Origin: Ziziphus jujuba
Lineage: Eukaryota; Streptophyta; Magnoliopsida; Rosales; Rhamnaceae
Assembly (NCBI RefSeq): GCF_031755915.1
Contig: NC_083386.1
Coordinates: 5,583,501 to 5,647,500, forward strand
Reading direction: 5' to 3'
Length of the DNA: 64,000 nucleotides
Under the pieces are notes generated by a model. The model made no database searches. It was not told where the DNA came from and worked only from the letters and a program-made list of their open reading frames with translations. The first letter of the stretch is position 1. Each line of letters opens with the position of its first letter. This document shows positions 48,177 to 60,649 of this stretch, piece after piece. The translations under genes were made by a program, and so were the position numbers.

Positions 48177-48705
48177 TCAACCTTGGTTGTTCAGCCATAG
48201 CTTTCTTGTGGCAGCATTAATGTCACCCTCTACTAACTGTTGCATTGGGTAAGAAATGAATTCTTCATCGTCAAAATGCAATTCTCTATCATCAATGTCA
48301 CCCTTCATAAGTTCATCATAAAAATCTTCATAGCCTTCATCTTCATCTCCATCTTCCTTTATAGATAGTATTAATTTCTTCAGTTTTGGAGTGCTAATAT
48401 TTCCTTCACAAAAACTGACCATCTGAGGGCAATTTTTGAAAATTAACCGTTTCAAATTTGGAAATCTCCTTACACAATTCCCTGAATAGAAACTCCTGAG
48501 ATTCTGTAGATTACCAAGTATCAACTCTTCCAGCCGATCAAAAACAATTTCAGTACGCTCCTCTGTTTCACTTCCATTATAAGCTGCTATTATTTGAATC
48601 ATCCTTTCACATTTTTCTATCACCATCTTTCTCAGCTGAGTCAGACTTTTAGCTGCCGATGGTGTTAAACAAATATTCCATTCCATGGCATTTTGGCCGA
48701 CACCA
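48177..48705 (-). pseudogene. Truncated CNL C-terminus (unit C)
   Basis: About 175 codons closely matching the last part of the intact CNL: LTPSAAKSLTQLRKMVIEKC, GNCVRRFPNLKRLIFKNCPQ, MVSFCEGNISTPKLKKLIL, an acidic tail and GDINAATRKLWLNNQG before TGA. Homology ends near 48705. An extra A in the stretch GTTAAACAAATATTCC shifts the frame at the upstream edge, so the Met at 48719 is not a real start. Everything upstream (CC, NB-ARC, most LRRs) is gone. The acidic linker differs from the intact gene (GDEDEGYEDFYDELMKGD). Confidence 0.9.
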
Positions 48706-50332
48706 CACCAGCGCCCCAAAAGCCATCATGCATGGTATTTAGTTTTTTTTTTTTTTTTTTTTATAATTTTTTAATTTTTTTTATTTATTTGTAAGCTTCA
48801 TAAAGTTCATCAATAGTGAAGGAGAATGCGTGATTTTTTATTATTGATTTTTGCACCAACATATATATATATATATATAACATATAAATGCAATATTATT
48901 TTGTTTTATTTTAGATAGTTAATTAAAGTACATACCAAGTTATTCCCCAAAAAAAAAAAAAAAATGTTAGAGTAGCCACAAAACCAAGCAAGTAGGTTAA
49001 AAGTATTTTTAATTTTTCTACAAAAAATGGAAAAATATGGTTTTATATTCACAATAAATTAAGTACAAATTGTTTTTTTAAAAAAAAAAAAAAAACTCTT
49101 TGACGCAAAAGAGAAAATTGTATATATTTTGTTTTTAGTTAGGAATTAATCACCACAAGAATTTAAAATTTACAAAAAAAAATATTAAATGTATTGATGT
49201 TTAAGTTATATTTTTTTTTTCTTTTGCTATTAACCAATTGTCCTAATATTATAGATGTAGATAAATATATGTTAAAAAATAACAATTAATTAACTATTTT
49301 ATTACTTTGGATTTTTAGATAAGTGTTATATTTATATAAAATAATTTTAATTGGAGATAAGTGGTAGATAAATCAATATATATATATATATATATAGATG
49401 AGTCGAAAAAAAAAAGTATTAAAATCAACAAAAGAAACGAAAAGGGGAAAAAAAATAATTCAAAATTGGGGTGGGGGGCACAATTGTAGATTTCTGTTCT
49501 ACTCCATCAAGGTCAAAAAGCATAATTCAACCAGAAAAAGAAAAGTCAAAAAGCAAAAAAATACGACATAGAATATTAATAAAAGAAATGGGAGGGCACT
49601 TCGCCCTCCAGTGGGCCCGCTGGTGCGCTTTTCCATTACGTGGAGCCGATAGTTTTACGATTAAGAGTTGTTTTTATTAAGATTTGTTTTTTCAACGTTT
49701 ACAGATTGAAATTAAAAAATTTATCTTATTTAAAAATAATTTTAATATACTATTAAATTTATGATATTTAATAATTAATTTTTAATTTTTTAATATGATT
49801 TAATAGTTAATTATAAAAAATTTGATAAGATAGTTAATTGAAATAAAAGCATCAGTTGAAATATTGGTTGCCATATTAATATAATTAAGATAATTTTTTA
49901 ATTTTAGTTTTATAAATGACTCATAAAGTTAATACAGAAATCATGCAACCACCAACCCTCAAGTTATTTTATTAATCATTGTCCTTTTGGTACAACCTAA
50001 ATGGCTATAATTTCAGACTAACCTAAATTTTAGCTGTTGATCATATTTAATAGGTGCTAATATTCTCCTTCCTTCCAAAAAGTTATTAATCATGCAACCC
50101 TTAGCCAACCCACTAAGGTGAGCTATTAATTTCCTTTATTCAAAAAGCAGGAAAAAAAAAGAAAAAAAAAAATATATATATATATATAGATATCAAATGT
50201 AGTTGGCAAAATTCTATAAATTGATATAAACTAAGTACAAATAAATAAACCTTAAAAGAATAAAAATATATATTCAAATACAAACGCATAAAATAACCAC
50301 ATCATCTCACAGGATTAATAAATACAAAGTTA

Positions 50333-50372
50333 TATATATATATATATTTTTTTTTGGGGGGGGGGGGGGGGG
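50333..50372. repeat. Compound simple repeat (TA)n-(T)n-(G)17
   Basis: A TA tract passes into nine or ten T and then 17 consecutive G (50356-50372). A G-run this long is unusual in such AT-rich DNA and is prone to slippage and sequencing error. Confidence 0.85.
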
Positions 50373-50692
50373 ATGATAAATAGAAAGTTGGTCAAACAAC
50401 TTTGTTCTTGAAGAACATCAATTTCAAATTTTAATTACTTTGCTGTCATGCGAGTGTTAAGGACAAAAGTGATAATTACATAATACTTCCTGAACTTTCA
50501 CCCAAATTTCAATTTCCTCGCCAAACTTTTTTTTTTTTTTTTTTCAGCAATGCCCTCCTCCATTTTGACATAATATCAATTTGCTCCATGTTTTAATTTT
50601 ATTAGAATCTAACCAAATTCATTGGCTAATATTGAAATTGCATGTTTATATTAATAAAAGTTGTCTAAACAAAATTTCTTTTGAACAAAGTT

Positions 50693-50697
<5 letters not shown>

Positions 50698-50735
<38 letters not shown>
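50698..50735. repeat. Poly(A) tract, 38 bp
   Basis: 38 consecutive A followed by CCAAAACCAAAACCAATATG. No target duplication or retroposed gene body was found to its left, so I treat it as simple sequence. Confidence 0.85.
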
Positions 50736-50737
<2 letters not shown>

Positions 50738-51149
50738 AAAACCAAAACCAATATGCTCCGAGTATTATCTTCTTCTTTTTTTTTCTTTTTTATCAAATTT
50801 AATCAAAATAAAATTTTATTTAGACATATTTTATTTATCAAATCTTGCAATTTCAACATTATCCAATCAATTTTACCGAATTCTAACTAAAAAAAAGGGA
50901 ACAAATTGACATTCTATCAATATTTGCACCAAAAAATAAATAAATAAATAAATAAAATTCAGGGAATAAATTCAAACTTTAGTCAAAGTTTAGGGTGGTG
51001 TTATGTATTTTTCCCAAGGCAAAATCCACCAATTCCAGATCTTGTTGTGCACCGCACAATCTGAACAACCAAAAGAAAGTAATTGATGATAATCCTAGCC
51101 TATACAGTATATTACTAATTCCAGGCTCACCAAAACCATGGGGAATACA

Positions 51150-52060
51150 TGCTAATTTTCTGTAAAAGCCAATAAAAATTATAGAACGAAAACCAAATCA
51201 TGACAGCATAGCAAATGAAAAACATGTACAAGAAAGGGAATTGATTAAGTACCTGAACAGATATTGGTTGTGACTTGTGAATAGAAATGAAGCTAAGAAG
51301 TACTACTTCTAGTAGCTAGCTTCGTGTGCAGTTTCTATACTCTATAAATATATATATATATATATATATGGGGGGGATTTTTGTTTGGAATACTTTGGGA
51401 AGTAGAAGACGAAATTAACCAAAAGCGATATGCAGACAGGTTTAAATCAAACAAAGGAAACGGAGGAAAACCAGGAAGTATCAAAGTAAATAGAGTATTG
51501 ACTAGCTCCAAATCAGAATGACAAAAAGGAAACAATAGGAAATGAAAGTGCAGGAATATCAAACATAACAACCTCAGGGTTAAAGAAAGGCTAGGTATAC
51601 GTACTCAGCAAGAAAGGCACAAAATGATATATTACAAGGCAGAAGATGAAACTAAACAAAAAAATATTTGAGATAATGTCAAATAAAATAAGGGAACAAA
51701 GAGAAGCCAGAAAATATCAAACTGAAGGGGGGATTGAATAGCTCCAAATCAGAATGACAGATATTGGTAACAAGAAAATGGAAGTGCAAGCATGAATATC
51801 AAACAACAACCTTAAGGTTGTGAAGAGGTGTGTATGACCATTAGATATTGAGTATGAGAATGTGCAAAGCTATACATCTATGGAAGAAAAACACAAATGG
51901 CTATTTTTATTGTTTACCGTAAAGAAAAAGGGCATTTGTTTGTTTAAATTTACATACATATGCTTTACCATTGTCATAATCCAACTGTGCTTTTGGCTAT
52001 TTAACTATAAAAACACTGATAAAGTCTGCTGCTTTATTTATTGTAATACATATTTGCTTT
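51150..52060. other. CNL 5' flank of unit C, with internal tandem copy
   Basis: TTTTCTGTAAAAGCCAATAAA (51158) and GGGAATTGATTAAGTACCTG (51235) match the 5'-UTR intron of the intact CNL. 51385-51590 and 51640-51830 both match 27160-27345 (CCAAATCAGAATGACA in each), so this block is itself duplicated. The 51990-52060 block matches 27470-27530. The adjoining gene body is missing. Confidence 0.7.
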
Positions 52061-54078
52061 ATTTATTGTAATATATACTTGCTAATCAAGTCCTCGAGGA
52101 TGCCCCCACAGAAACAAAGCAAAGAATTGAGTATGAACAACTACTATTAACTAATACTAAATTAATTAAAGCATTAAAGGGTAATTTGAAATGAAAAAAT
52201 CATCCCAGAAGCGCTTTGTTCCTTGCTTACAAGATTCAGTTACAAAAACCGACTAGAAGAGGTAATGGGGTTCTCTTATGGAAAAGGTTTCCAGGTTAAG
52301 CACCTATTGTGGTCCTCCTCAAACAATCATTGAATATGTGATTTTTGGAAAACAAAATCAGAAAAAGTAGTTCCATCTTAACCAAAAAGTACCATAAGCG
52401 TTTATATCATCTTTGGACACTTTAGAATTACTTCCAAACAAGCACCAAAGTGAGTGTCATAAGAAGAAGAAAACTAGAAATTTTGGTGATTATGGGGGGA
52501 AAAAAATGAAAATGCTTATACATACAAAGACTAAAAAATTTAGGAACAGAAATACACCCACAAGCCGCATGAATTGTTTTTTTTTTTTTTTTTTGTTTCC
52601 TTTTTTGAAGTGTAAAATCAGTAAGTGATATTCAAATCTAATTGTATTTGAAAAGTTGATCGAATTCAATCCAAAACTAAAATGGATTAGATTGATATGG
52701 ATATTATCAATTTCATTACTTTAATTAAAACTTTGAATACCCTGGACCAAATGGTATAGGTATATTTAAATTTTTTTACATTGATTTTTGTAATGACAGT
52801 AAAAGAAAGTTTGATACAGAAAGCATGCAATCAAGGTAAGTCGTTAATCACAGAAAAAGGGAAAGTCTAATACACAAATCATGCCACCCATTAAGGTAAG
52901 TAAATAATCTCGTGAATTCGAAGAGCAGAACAAAATTTAAAAAACTAAATTCACTCTACCCCCACATTTTTGCTTCCTGTTAAAAGACCAAAAAAAGTAA
53001 TTTGAGAATGGGGTTGAGAATAAGCATCAGTGCCTGGTTGGCTGCTCAAGTTTGGATGGTTCTAGGTGAATGGCTTTCAGTGTGTTTTTTTCTGGCTTAT
53101 GATATTGCCTTGTCTTTGAGGAGTGAAGATTTTAATTTTGATTGATTTTTTATTTAATTTTCCCACAGCTTCCTTCAACGTTTGAATTGGTTTTTACTTC
53201 TTTTTTTTTTTTTTTTTTCCCTGTTAACTTCCATGTATGTTTTTTTTTTTTTTTCTTTTTTTCTTTTTTTTTGGGTTATGGTGGAATCAATATGTTTTTG
53301 AGTAAGATATTATAGCATTTGTCATTCAGATTGATTTACATATTGACGAACAAATACGATTGCTTCTTTTTTTTTTTCTTTTTCTTTTTTTCAATAGAAG
53401 AATTTTAAATTCAGATTGTAATTACAACCTATATTATGTTATGGAAAACATTATTTAACATTAAAAAAATTCTTTTCTAAATTTTACCACATTGGGCTGT
53501 ATTTTTCAGCATTTAGGCTTCACTGACATGGATCTTCTCCATTTCTCTATCATTTTTGGAATGGAGGACTAAAGTTTGGATTAACCAATATTCATCTCTT
53601 TTTTTTTTTTTTTTTTTACCTTTTTATCAATATTAAATTTATGACAATTTAGGAGGAGAAAGTTCCATCCAAATAAAAGTTCGGACCTAAAATTTGAAGA
53701 TATATTCTTCTTGATTTTTACCATTGAGCTAAATCCAAAAGCTACAACAGTGTTCATGTCATCATTATTAAATTGGAAATATTTCTATTAGCCATTAACG
53801 AGGATTAATTTGTTTTTTATGATTTTAGAATTAAAAATAAATTAATAAAAATATGATATGAGAGAATAAAATATTAGAATAAATTAATAAAATACGATTG
53901 CTAAGTGAATTATATAATTTAGATAAAATAAAATAAAATAAATGAAGCGTTTGACCATGAGATATTTAAGGATTAAAAAAACAAAAAAAGAACATTGGAT
54001 AGATTAATTTAATGGCCGACATTATGTCATGAAAAAATCACACACATAAGATATCTAAAGGTTTCTTGGGGAAAAAAA

Positions 54079-54110
<32 letters not shown>

Positions 54111-54194
54111 CTGCCCCATTGGATTAGATTAATTTAATGGCCTAGAAGTTATAAAACGCCACACTTCTAAAACGTAACAGATAACACTATACAC
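52061..54194. other. AT-rich intergenic DNA
   Basis: Long T-runs near 52569-52594, 53200-53220, 53240-53270, 53365-53390 and 53600-53618, and a (TA)n tract at 54085-54110. No coding or RNA gene seen. Confidence 0.5.
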
Positions 54195-55228
54195 TGTTGG
54201 GGTGAGAAAGTTATGATCAAGAGCAAGCTAACTTGAAGTGTTAGCAACAAGCAAGCTTTTGGTGATGCTCTTGGAAATAGTTGTGTGTGAGTTGTGTTTT
54301 TAGGTTTTGGTTATAGTGTTTTCTGGTTTTTAGGGTTTCTAAAGTGTTCTAAGGTGTTGAAGAAGAGATAAGAAGAAGGGGACCACGTTGGCTTTTGAAA
54401 ATAAGGCTTAGATGTGTAGCCATTTCATTCATTTTACAATATAAGCTTGAAATTACAACTAGTTCACACATGCCAAGCATGTGAGCTTACAAAATGAGTA
54501 AAGTATTTGAAATTTAAAAAGTAAAATGGTCAACACCTAACTTTTCATACACAAAAGAGGTAAAAACCAGCTGCAACATGTCTATTCCAAATATAGTAAA
54601 AAGTGGCACATGGTTTGAACTAAGTTCCTATTGTTTAACTAGTTTGTGTAAACAACCAAACTAGCTTCACCTACTTAGTTTCCCTTTGTATCTGCTTATG
54701 AAACTTGGTTTGAAGCATCCTTGGTCATCAATAAATATTGTTCCAAGAGCTAGGAAAGTTCTGGAATCGGATCATGGGCCAAACAGCTCCAAAACTGACC
54801 CATACTCTGCATACTGGGCCTATCAGATACAGCAACCTGTTTGGAATAGAAAATGGACTTTCCCATGTCATTTTAACCTGAAATTTGAACCATAGTCTTT
54901 TATATATGTTTTTAGACATCCATTAAAATTTCAGCCCAAAAATCCATTTGCAACCTGAGATATAAGATAAATAGTGGAACTATGTTGCTGGAAATTATGA
55001 ATCCAGTACCATAGGCATTTCAAGCATAACATTCCTACTCTTTTGTGCATAATTTTGCCTATACTTTTGCATACATAACTTAGGCACAAAACATTATCAA
55101 AATATACCTTGCATCAATTAAAAACATACAAAAAATATAAACTCATAAAAGGAAAGGATTTGATACCAAGGTGTGCATGCTAGCCGATGACATGCACCAT
55201 CAAGTGGCAAAATTGCCACACTTCAACA
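54195..55228 (-). repeat. 3' LTR of copia element
   Basis: Read on the minus strand it begins TGTTGAAGTGTGGCAATTTT and ends CTCACCCCAACA. Its partner is 59068-60092. A 69-codon frame present in both LTRs (54686, 59552) is chance. Confidence 0.94.
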
Positions 55229-56017
55229 CTCCTCCTTGGCAATTTTGTATGAGACATTGAGAAGTACTCTCAATATCTCAAATCTCTTCTTTCCCAATGG
55301 CTTGGTGAAAATATCCACCAAGTTCTCCTCGGAAGTCACATACTCCAACTTCACTTCACCACTTGCTTCAAATTCCCTTAAGGAATGATACTTGACCGGT
55401 ATGTGCTTGGTCCTCCCATGTTGGACTGGATTTTGTGCAATTGCTATTGCTGAAGTATTGTCACACAATATTACCATGGCTTCCTCTTGCTTCAAGCTCA
55501 AGTCCTCCAATAATTTTCTAAGCCAAATACCTTGATTAGCACAACTTGAGCAAGCAATATAATCGACTTCCACGGTGCTTTGTGCAACGGTTTGTTGCTT
55601 CTTGGAATTCCATGAGAAAGTACCATTTCCAAGAGTATAAATGTAGCTCGATGTGCTCTTGCTATCATCCAAAGAACCAGCCCAATTACTATCACTATAA
55701 CTAAGCAAAGCTTCATTCATGCCATCCTTGTACAATATACCCAAATCACTAGTACGTTTCAAATACCTTAGGATTCGTTTTGCATAACTAAGATGATTTT
55801 GTGATGGACTATGCATAAATCTTGACAAAACAACCACACTAAATATGATATCCGGTCTAGTAGAGTATACATATAAAAGGCTACCAATTAAACTTGTATA
55901 GATGGAAGGATTTACCTTTGGAGAATCATCATCCTTCACCAACTTGGTGCCTTCATTCATAGGTGTGGCAACGCTATTACAATCCTCCATGTCAAACTTC
56001 TTGAGTAACTCCTTCAC
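55223..56017 (-). pseudogene. RNase H domain of copia element
   Basis: Copia-type RNase H: SDSNWAGSLDDSKSTSSYI, the QSTVEVDYIACSS stretch, ILCDNTSAIAIAQNPVQHGR, HIPVKYHSLREF and DIFTKPLGKKR. It is open for 264 codons but in a different frame from reverse transcriptase; a deletion near 56030 severs the two. In a working element this activity removes the RNA template. Confidence 0.9.
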
Positions 56018-58253
56018 ATAGCTTTACAACTTCAATTCCAAGAAAGTATTTCATCTTTCCAAGGCTAGACATCTCAAAATTCAATTCTAGCTCACTTTTG
56101 AAATTGCTCACTTCTTTCTCATTACCACCGGTCACTAAGAGGTCATCAACATAAAGAGATACCAACACCATGCAACCATGAATCCTAATATACAATGTAG
56201 GCTCATTAGGACTCCTGCTAAATTCATGCTTTGTCAAAAAACCATCTATCTTGGCATACCATGCCCTATGAGCTTGTTTAAGGCCATACAAGGCCTTGTG
56301 TAGCTTGTATACCTTCTCTTCACTTTCTTTCTTCACAAAACCTTCAAGTTGCATAATATAGACCTCCTCCTTCAATATTCCATTCAAGAAGGCTGACTTC
56401 ACATCAAGGTGATATACTTTCCAATACTTTTGTGCCGAAATTGCAAAAAGAAATCTTATGGTTTCCATCCTTGCAACCGGTGCAAAAGTCTCTCCATAAT
56501 CCACACCGACTTGTTGTGTATATCCTTTGACAACAAGCCTTGTCTTGTGCTTATTTATGGACCCATCCGGATTGTACTTGGTCCTAAAGATCCACTTCAC
56601 CCCAATAGCATTCTTTCCCTTCGGTTTTGTTACCAAGCTCCAAGTGTCATTCTTGTTTATCACATCGATTTCATCTTGCATGGCTTGTCTCCACTATTTT
56701 CTTGCCACAGCCTCATGGATATTGATTGGATCACTCAATGCCACATTACACCTTTCATAAATCTCATTAAGAGGTCTTGTGCCTCTCACATCATCACCAA
56801 TCTCCAAATCAACCCCTATGGAGATTTCTAGCTCATTCTCATCATATTCATCATCATGGGCAGCACTTTCATCATTTCCTTGTTCCTCATCGTTATCATG
56901 AGCTTCAAGCCGATTGTCTTCGTCCATACTAGCCAACTCCTCCTTACTACAAACCCATTTAGCTTCCTCATCAACTTTCACATCTCTACTTATCACAAGT
57001 TTCTTGGTTTCCAAGTTATACACTCTATATCCCTTGGTTACATCACTATAGCCAACCAAGACACCAACTTGTGACCTTTCATCAAGCTTTCCTCTTTTCT
57101 CTTGTGGTACTAGGATGTAACAAATGCTTCCAAATACCCTTAGATGATCAAGAGAAGGCTTATATCCAAACCAAAGCTCAAATGGGGTTTTACTCCTCAA
57201 AGACCTGGAGTAAAGCCTATTTTGGATGTAGATGGATGTATTAACTCCTTCGGCCCAAAACTTCTTTGGCAAGCCACTTTCAAACAATAAACATCTAGCC
57301 ATCCCCATGATGGTACGGTTCTTCCTTTCACATACACCATTTTGTTGTGGTGTGTATGGTGTAGTGAATTGATGAACTATACCATGATCCTTACAAAGTT
57401 GTTTGAAAGCCTCACTTGTGTATTCCCCACCATTGTCCGTCCTTAACACCTTTATAGTGCAACCAGATTGATTTTACACTAACTTCATAAATTCTACAAA
57501 CTTCTCCAAAGCTTGTGATTTTCTTTCAAGGAAATACACCCAACACATTCTTGAGTAATCATCAATGAAAATTATGAAATACTTGCTGCCATTTAAGGAT
57601 GGAACACTCATAGGATCACAAATATCCAAATGTATAAGTCCTAGCTTCTCCTTTGATCTCTAAGAACAAGATTGAAATGCTAGCCTAGTATACTTTCCCT
57701 TTTGACACACTTCACACACATGTTCTTACTTCTCCACCAATGGCATGTCTCTAACAAGTTCATATGTGCCTACCAATGACTTAAAGCTAGCATGGCCTAG
57801 TCTTTTATGCCAAAGTTGAGAGGTGTTCTCCACTTTGGTGTTCAATGCAACCGATGCACCATTTTCATCCATATTCAACCTAAAATTCTTGTTCTTCATT
57901 CCAACACACATTAATTCATTTCCATGTGGATCAACTATAGTGCATGTCATGTTTGAGAAGTGTAATGCATATTTGTTCTCAAGCATTTGACCTACACTAA
58001 GTAAGTTCTCACATAAAGAAGGTACATAGAGAACATCATGGATAGTTTTGATACCTTTGGTGGTGTGTATCACCACATCTCCTTTGCCTTTCACTTCCAT
58101 CAAGGCTCCATTTCCAATTTTAACTTTGTTATGGCTGCTCCTATTCAAGTTTGTGAACCACTCATGCTTGTGAGACATATGGTGTGTTGCTCCACTATCA
58201 ATGATCCATCCTTCATCATTCTTCATGCTAGTAAAACAAGTAGCAACAAACAA
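55992..58253 (-). pseudogene. Protease-integrase-reverse transcriptase region of copia element
   Basis: From 58253 one frame runs through protease (WIIDSGATHHMSH), GAG-pre-integrase (LWHKRLGHASFKSL), integrase (RTDNGGEYTSEAF, TPQQNGVCERKNRTI) and reverse transcriptase (KARLVVKG-type block KTRLVVKGYTQQVGVDYGET, LYVDDLLVTGG). Four nonsense codons break it: TAA 57728, TAG 57662, TAA 57476 and TAG 56696. The frame ends at 55992 just past a deletion in the region between reverse transcriptase and RNase H. No complete polyprotein can be made. Confidence 0.92.
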
Positions 58254-58933
58254 CTCTTCGGATTCATTATCACTTGCATTATCTTTAGCACAAATGTAGC
58301 CTCTATTGATTCTTCATGTCTACTCTTCATCCTTTGCTCCGTAGCTTGCAAGGCATTCACCAACTCGGTCAAGGAAATTTCATTTAGGTTCCTTGACTCC
58401 TCCAATGAAGATATCTTAGCTTCAAACCTCTCGGGCAAGGAGACCAACACCTTCTCCACAATCCTTTGGTCACTTAATCTTTCACCTAGCACCCTAATTT
58501 GATTCACCACATTAAGAAGCCTTGTGGTGAACTCTTTAACCGTTTCTTTGTCTTTCATCTTGATAGTCTCAAACTCCCTCCTTAGGTTAAAAATTTGCAT
58601 TTGCCTTGTCCTTACACTCCTTTAGAACTCATCTTGAAGTTTGTCCCAAGCTTCTTTGGCACTCTCACATGCCATTATCCTTGTGAAAATGGTATCACTA
58701 ATACAAGAATGAATGGCAGTGAGAGCCTTGAAACCTTTAGCCAATTCCTCCTCATGGTACTTGATTTGGTTGACCGTTGCCCCTTGTCTCAAAGGCTTGG
58801 GTTCTTGGGGATTTATGGTGACCTCCCAAAGACCATAAGCCTTCAAGTAGGCTTGCATCTTAATACTCCAAATATTGTAGTTCTCCCCATTGAAGATAGG
58901 AGGAGAAGGAGTTGAAAAACTTGAAGAAGCCAT
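58223..58933 (-). pseudogene. gag of copia element, zinc knuckle missing
   Basis: Starts MASSSFSTPSPPIFNGENYN at 58933; the second half has IFNLRREFETIKMKDKETV and LLNVVNQIRVLGERL, a UBN2-type Gag. TAA at 58624 interrupts it. The CCHC zinc knuckle expected between Gag and protease is absent: shortly after SRHEESIEATF the frame shifts and sequence resumes just before the protease. Deletion of the RNA-binding knuckle would disable packaging. Confidence 0.9.
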
Positions 58934-59052
58934 GTGAATGTTGCTTTCGAGTATGAAGGAATATGAAAATATATTTGTGCTTTCAAGTATCTCTTCACTC
59001 TTAAGGAAAAAACCAACCCAAAAACCTCACAAATCTCACAAAAATGTGCCTT

Positions 59053-59064
59053 GCTCTGATACCA
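59053..59064 (-). other. Primer-binding site of copia element
   Basis: TGGTATCAGAGC on the minus strand, three bases from the LTR edge; complementary to initiator tRNA-Met. Confidence 0.93.
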
Positions 59065-59067
59065 CTT

Positions 59068-60092
59068 TGTTGGGGTGAGAAGGTTATGACCAAGAGCAAG
59101 CTAGCTTGAAGAGTTAGCAAGCTTTTGGTGATGCTCTTGGGAATGGTTGTGTGTGAGTTATGTTTTTAGGTTTTGGTTATAGTGTTTTCTGGTTTTTAGG
59201 GTTCCTAAAGTGTTCTAAGGTGTTGAAGAAGAGATAAGAAGAAGGGGACCACGTTGGCTTTTGAAAATAAGGCTTAGATGTGTAGCCATTTCATTCATTT
59301 TACAATATAAGCTTGAAATTACATCTAGTTCACACATGCCAAGCATGTGAGCTTACAAAATGAGTAAAGTATTTGAAATTTAAAAAGTAAAATGGTCAAC
59401 ACCTAACTTTTCATACATAAAAGAGGTAAAAACCAGCTGCAACATGTCTATTCCAAATATAGTAAAAAGTGGCACATGGTTTGAACTAAGTTCCTATTGT
59501 TTAACTAGTTTGTGTAAACAACCAAACTAGCTTCACCTACTTAGTTTCCCTTTGTATCTGCTTATGAAACTTGGTTTAAAGCATCCTTGGTCATCAATAA
59601 ATATTTTTCCAAGAGTTAGGAAAGTTCTGGAACCGGATCATGGGCCAAACAGCTCCAAAACTGACCCATACTCTGCATACTGGGCCCATCAAATACAACA
59701 ATTTGTTTGGAATAGAAAATGGACTTTCCCATGTCATTTTGACCTGAAATTTGAACCATAATCTTATATATGTCTGTAGATATCCATCAAAATTTCAGCC
59801 CAAAACTCCATTTGCAACCTGAGATATAAGATAAATAGTGGAACTATGTTGCTGGAAATTATGAATCCAGCACCATAGGCATTTCAAGCATAACATTCCT
59901 ACTCTTTTGTACATAATTTTGCCTATACTTTTGCATACATAACTTAAGCACAAAACATTATCAAAATATACCTTGCATCAATTAAAAACATACAAAAAAT
60001 ATAAACTCATAAAAGGAAAAGATTTGATACCAAGGTGTGCATGCTAGCCGGTGACATGCACCATCAAGTGGCAAAATTACCACACTTCAACA
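59068..60092 (-). repeat. 5' LTR of copia element
   Basis: Partner of 54195-55228. The small gap relative to its partner lies near 59113 (AGTTAGCAAGC here against AGTGTTAGCAACAAGCAAGC). Confidence 0.94.
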
Positions 60093-60640
60093 TACACCTA
60101 ATTCTTTTACAAAGTTATTTTACCAATTAATGTGGCATTATTCCATTAGAGAAAAATGATATAAATTAAATATGAATAATCAAACCTTTAAAATGATAAA
60201 TGAAAATATGAATAATCAAACCTTAAAAATGATAAAAGAAAATCAATACAAACAAATAAAATAGCATCACGTTATTTGCTAAATCAATTGACATATAATT
60301 GTGTACACAGCTTCGTGCTCATTGCAATATAGTTCTTGCATAAATGATTACTTTCAAATTTAAATCTGTTGTTGTCTTAAAACCAAAATTCACCATCTCC
60401 AATACTAGTCCCAAGTGACACAACAAAACCAAAAGAACTAAATTGATGATAATCCCTATTTAGAATACAAAATCCTAGACTATACTAATTCCACGCTCAC
60501 CAAAAGTATACTCAATAAGTCACTATGCCAAATACATACAACTACAGCTAAGTGTAAACAAAAATTTGTAGATGTACATTGATAAAAGTTGCAGATTGAG
60601 AAAATTTCCTATTTTGGCCATGGCTGGCAGCCCCTATGAT
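60093..60640. other. Intergenic, no gene seen
   Basis: AT-rich spacer between the copia element and the FY-like exon. AATATGAATAATCAAACCTT is repeated at about 60170 and 60207. 60420-60500 (AAAACCAAAAGAACTAAATTGATGAT...) resembles 51067-51150, so it may be another scrap of CNL flank. Confidence 0.4.
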
Positions 60641-60649
60641 TGCAGTTAA

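Larger units (their letters stand above)
48720..51140. other. AT-rich DNA replacing the missing CNL body of unit C
   Basis: T/A homopolymers, (TA)n tracts (48858-48879, 49377-49396, 50172-50186) and low-complexity sequence. Nothing resembles NB-ARC or LRR coding sequence, although by position this interval should hold the CNL body of unit C. No gene seen. Confidence 0.5.
54195..60092 (-). mobile_element. Complete Ty1/copia LTR retrotransposon, mutated
   Basis: 5898 bp, minus strand. LTRs are 54195-55228 (1034 bp, 3' LTR) and 59068-60092 (1025 bp, 5' LTR), nearly identical except for scattered substitutions and a small gap. TACAC flanks it at 54190-54194 and 60093-60097. A tRNA-Met primer site lies at 59064-59053 and a purine tract (complement of 55229-55242) before the 3' LTR. 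Domain order gag, protease, integrase, reverse transcriptase, RNase H is that of Ty1/copia. Confidence 0.96.

Noticed and set aside
50581..50890. Poly(A) at 50698 as tail of a processed retrogene
   Set aside because: No gene-like body precedes it and no target duplication flanks it.
54686..54895. 69-codon frame repeated at 59552-59761
   Set aside because: It is duplicated because it lies in both copia LTRs; antisense to the element and without a known domain.
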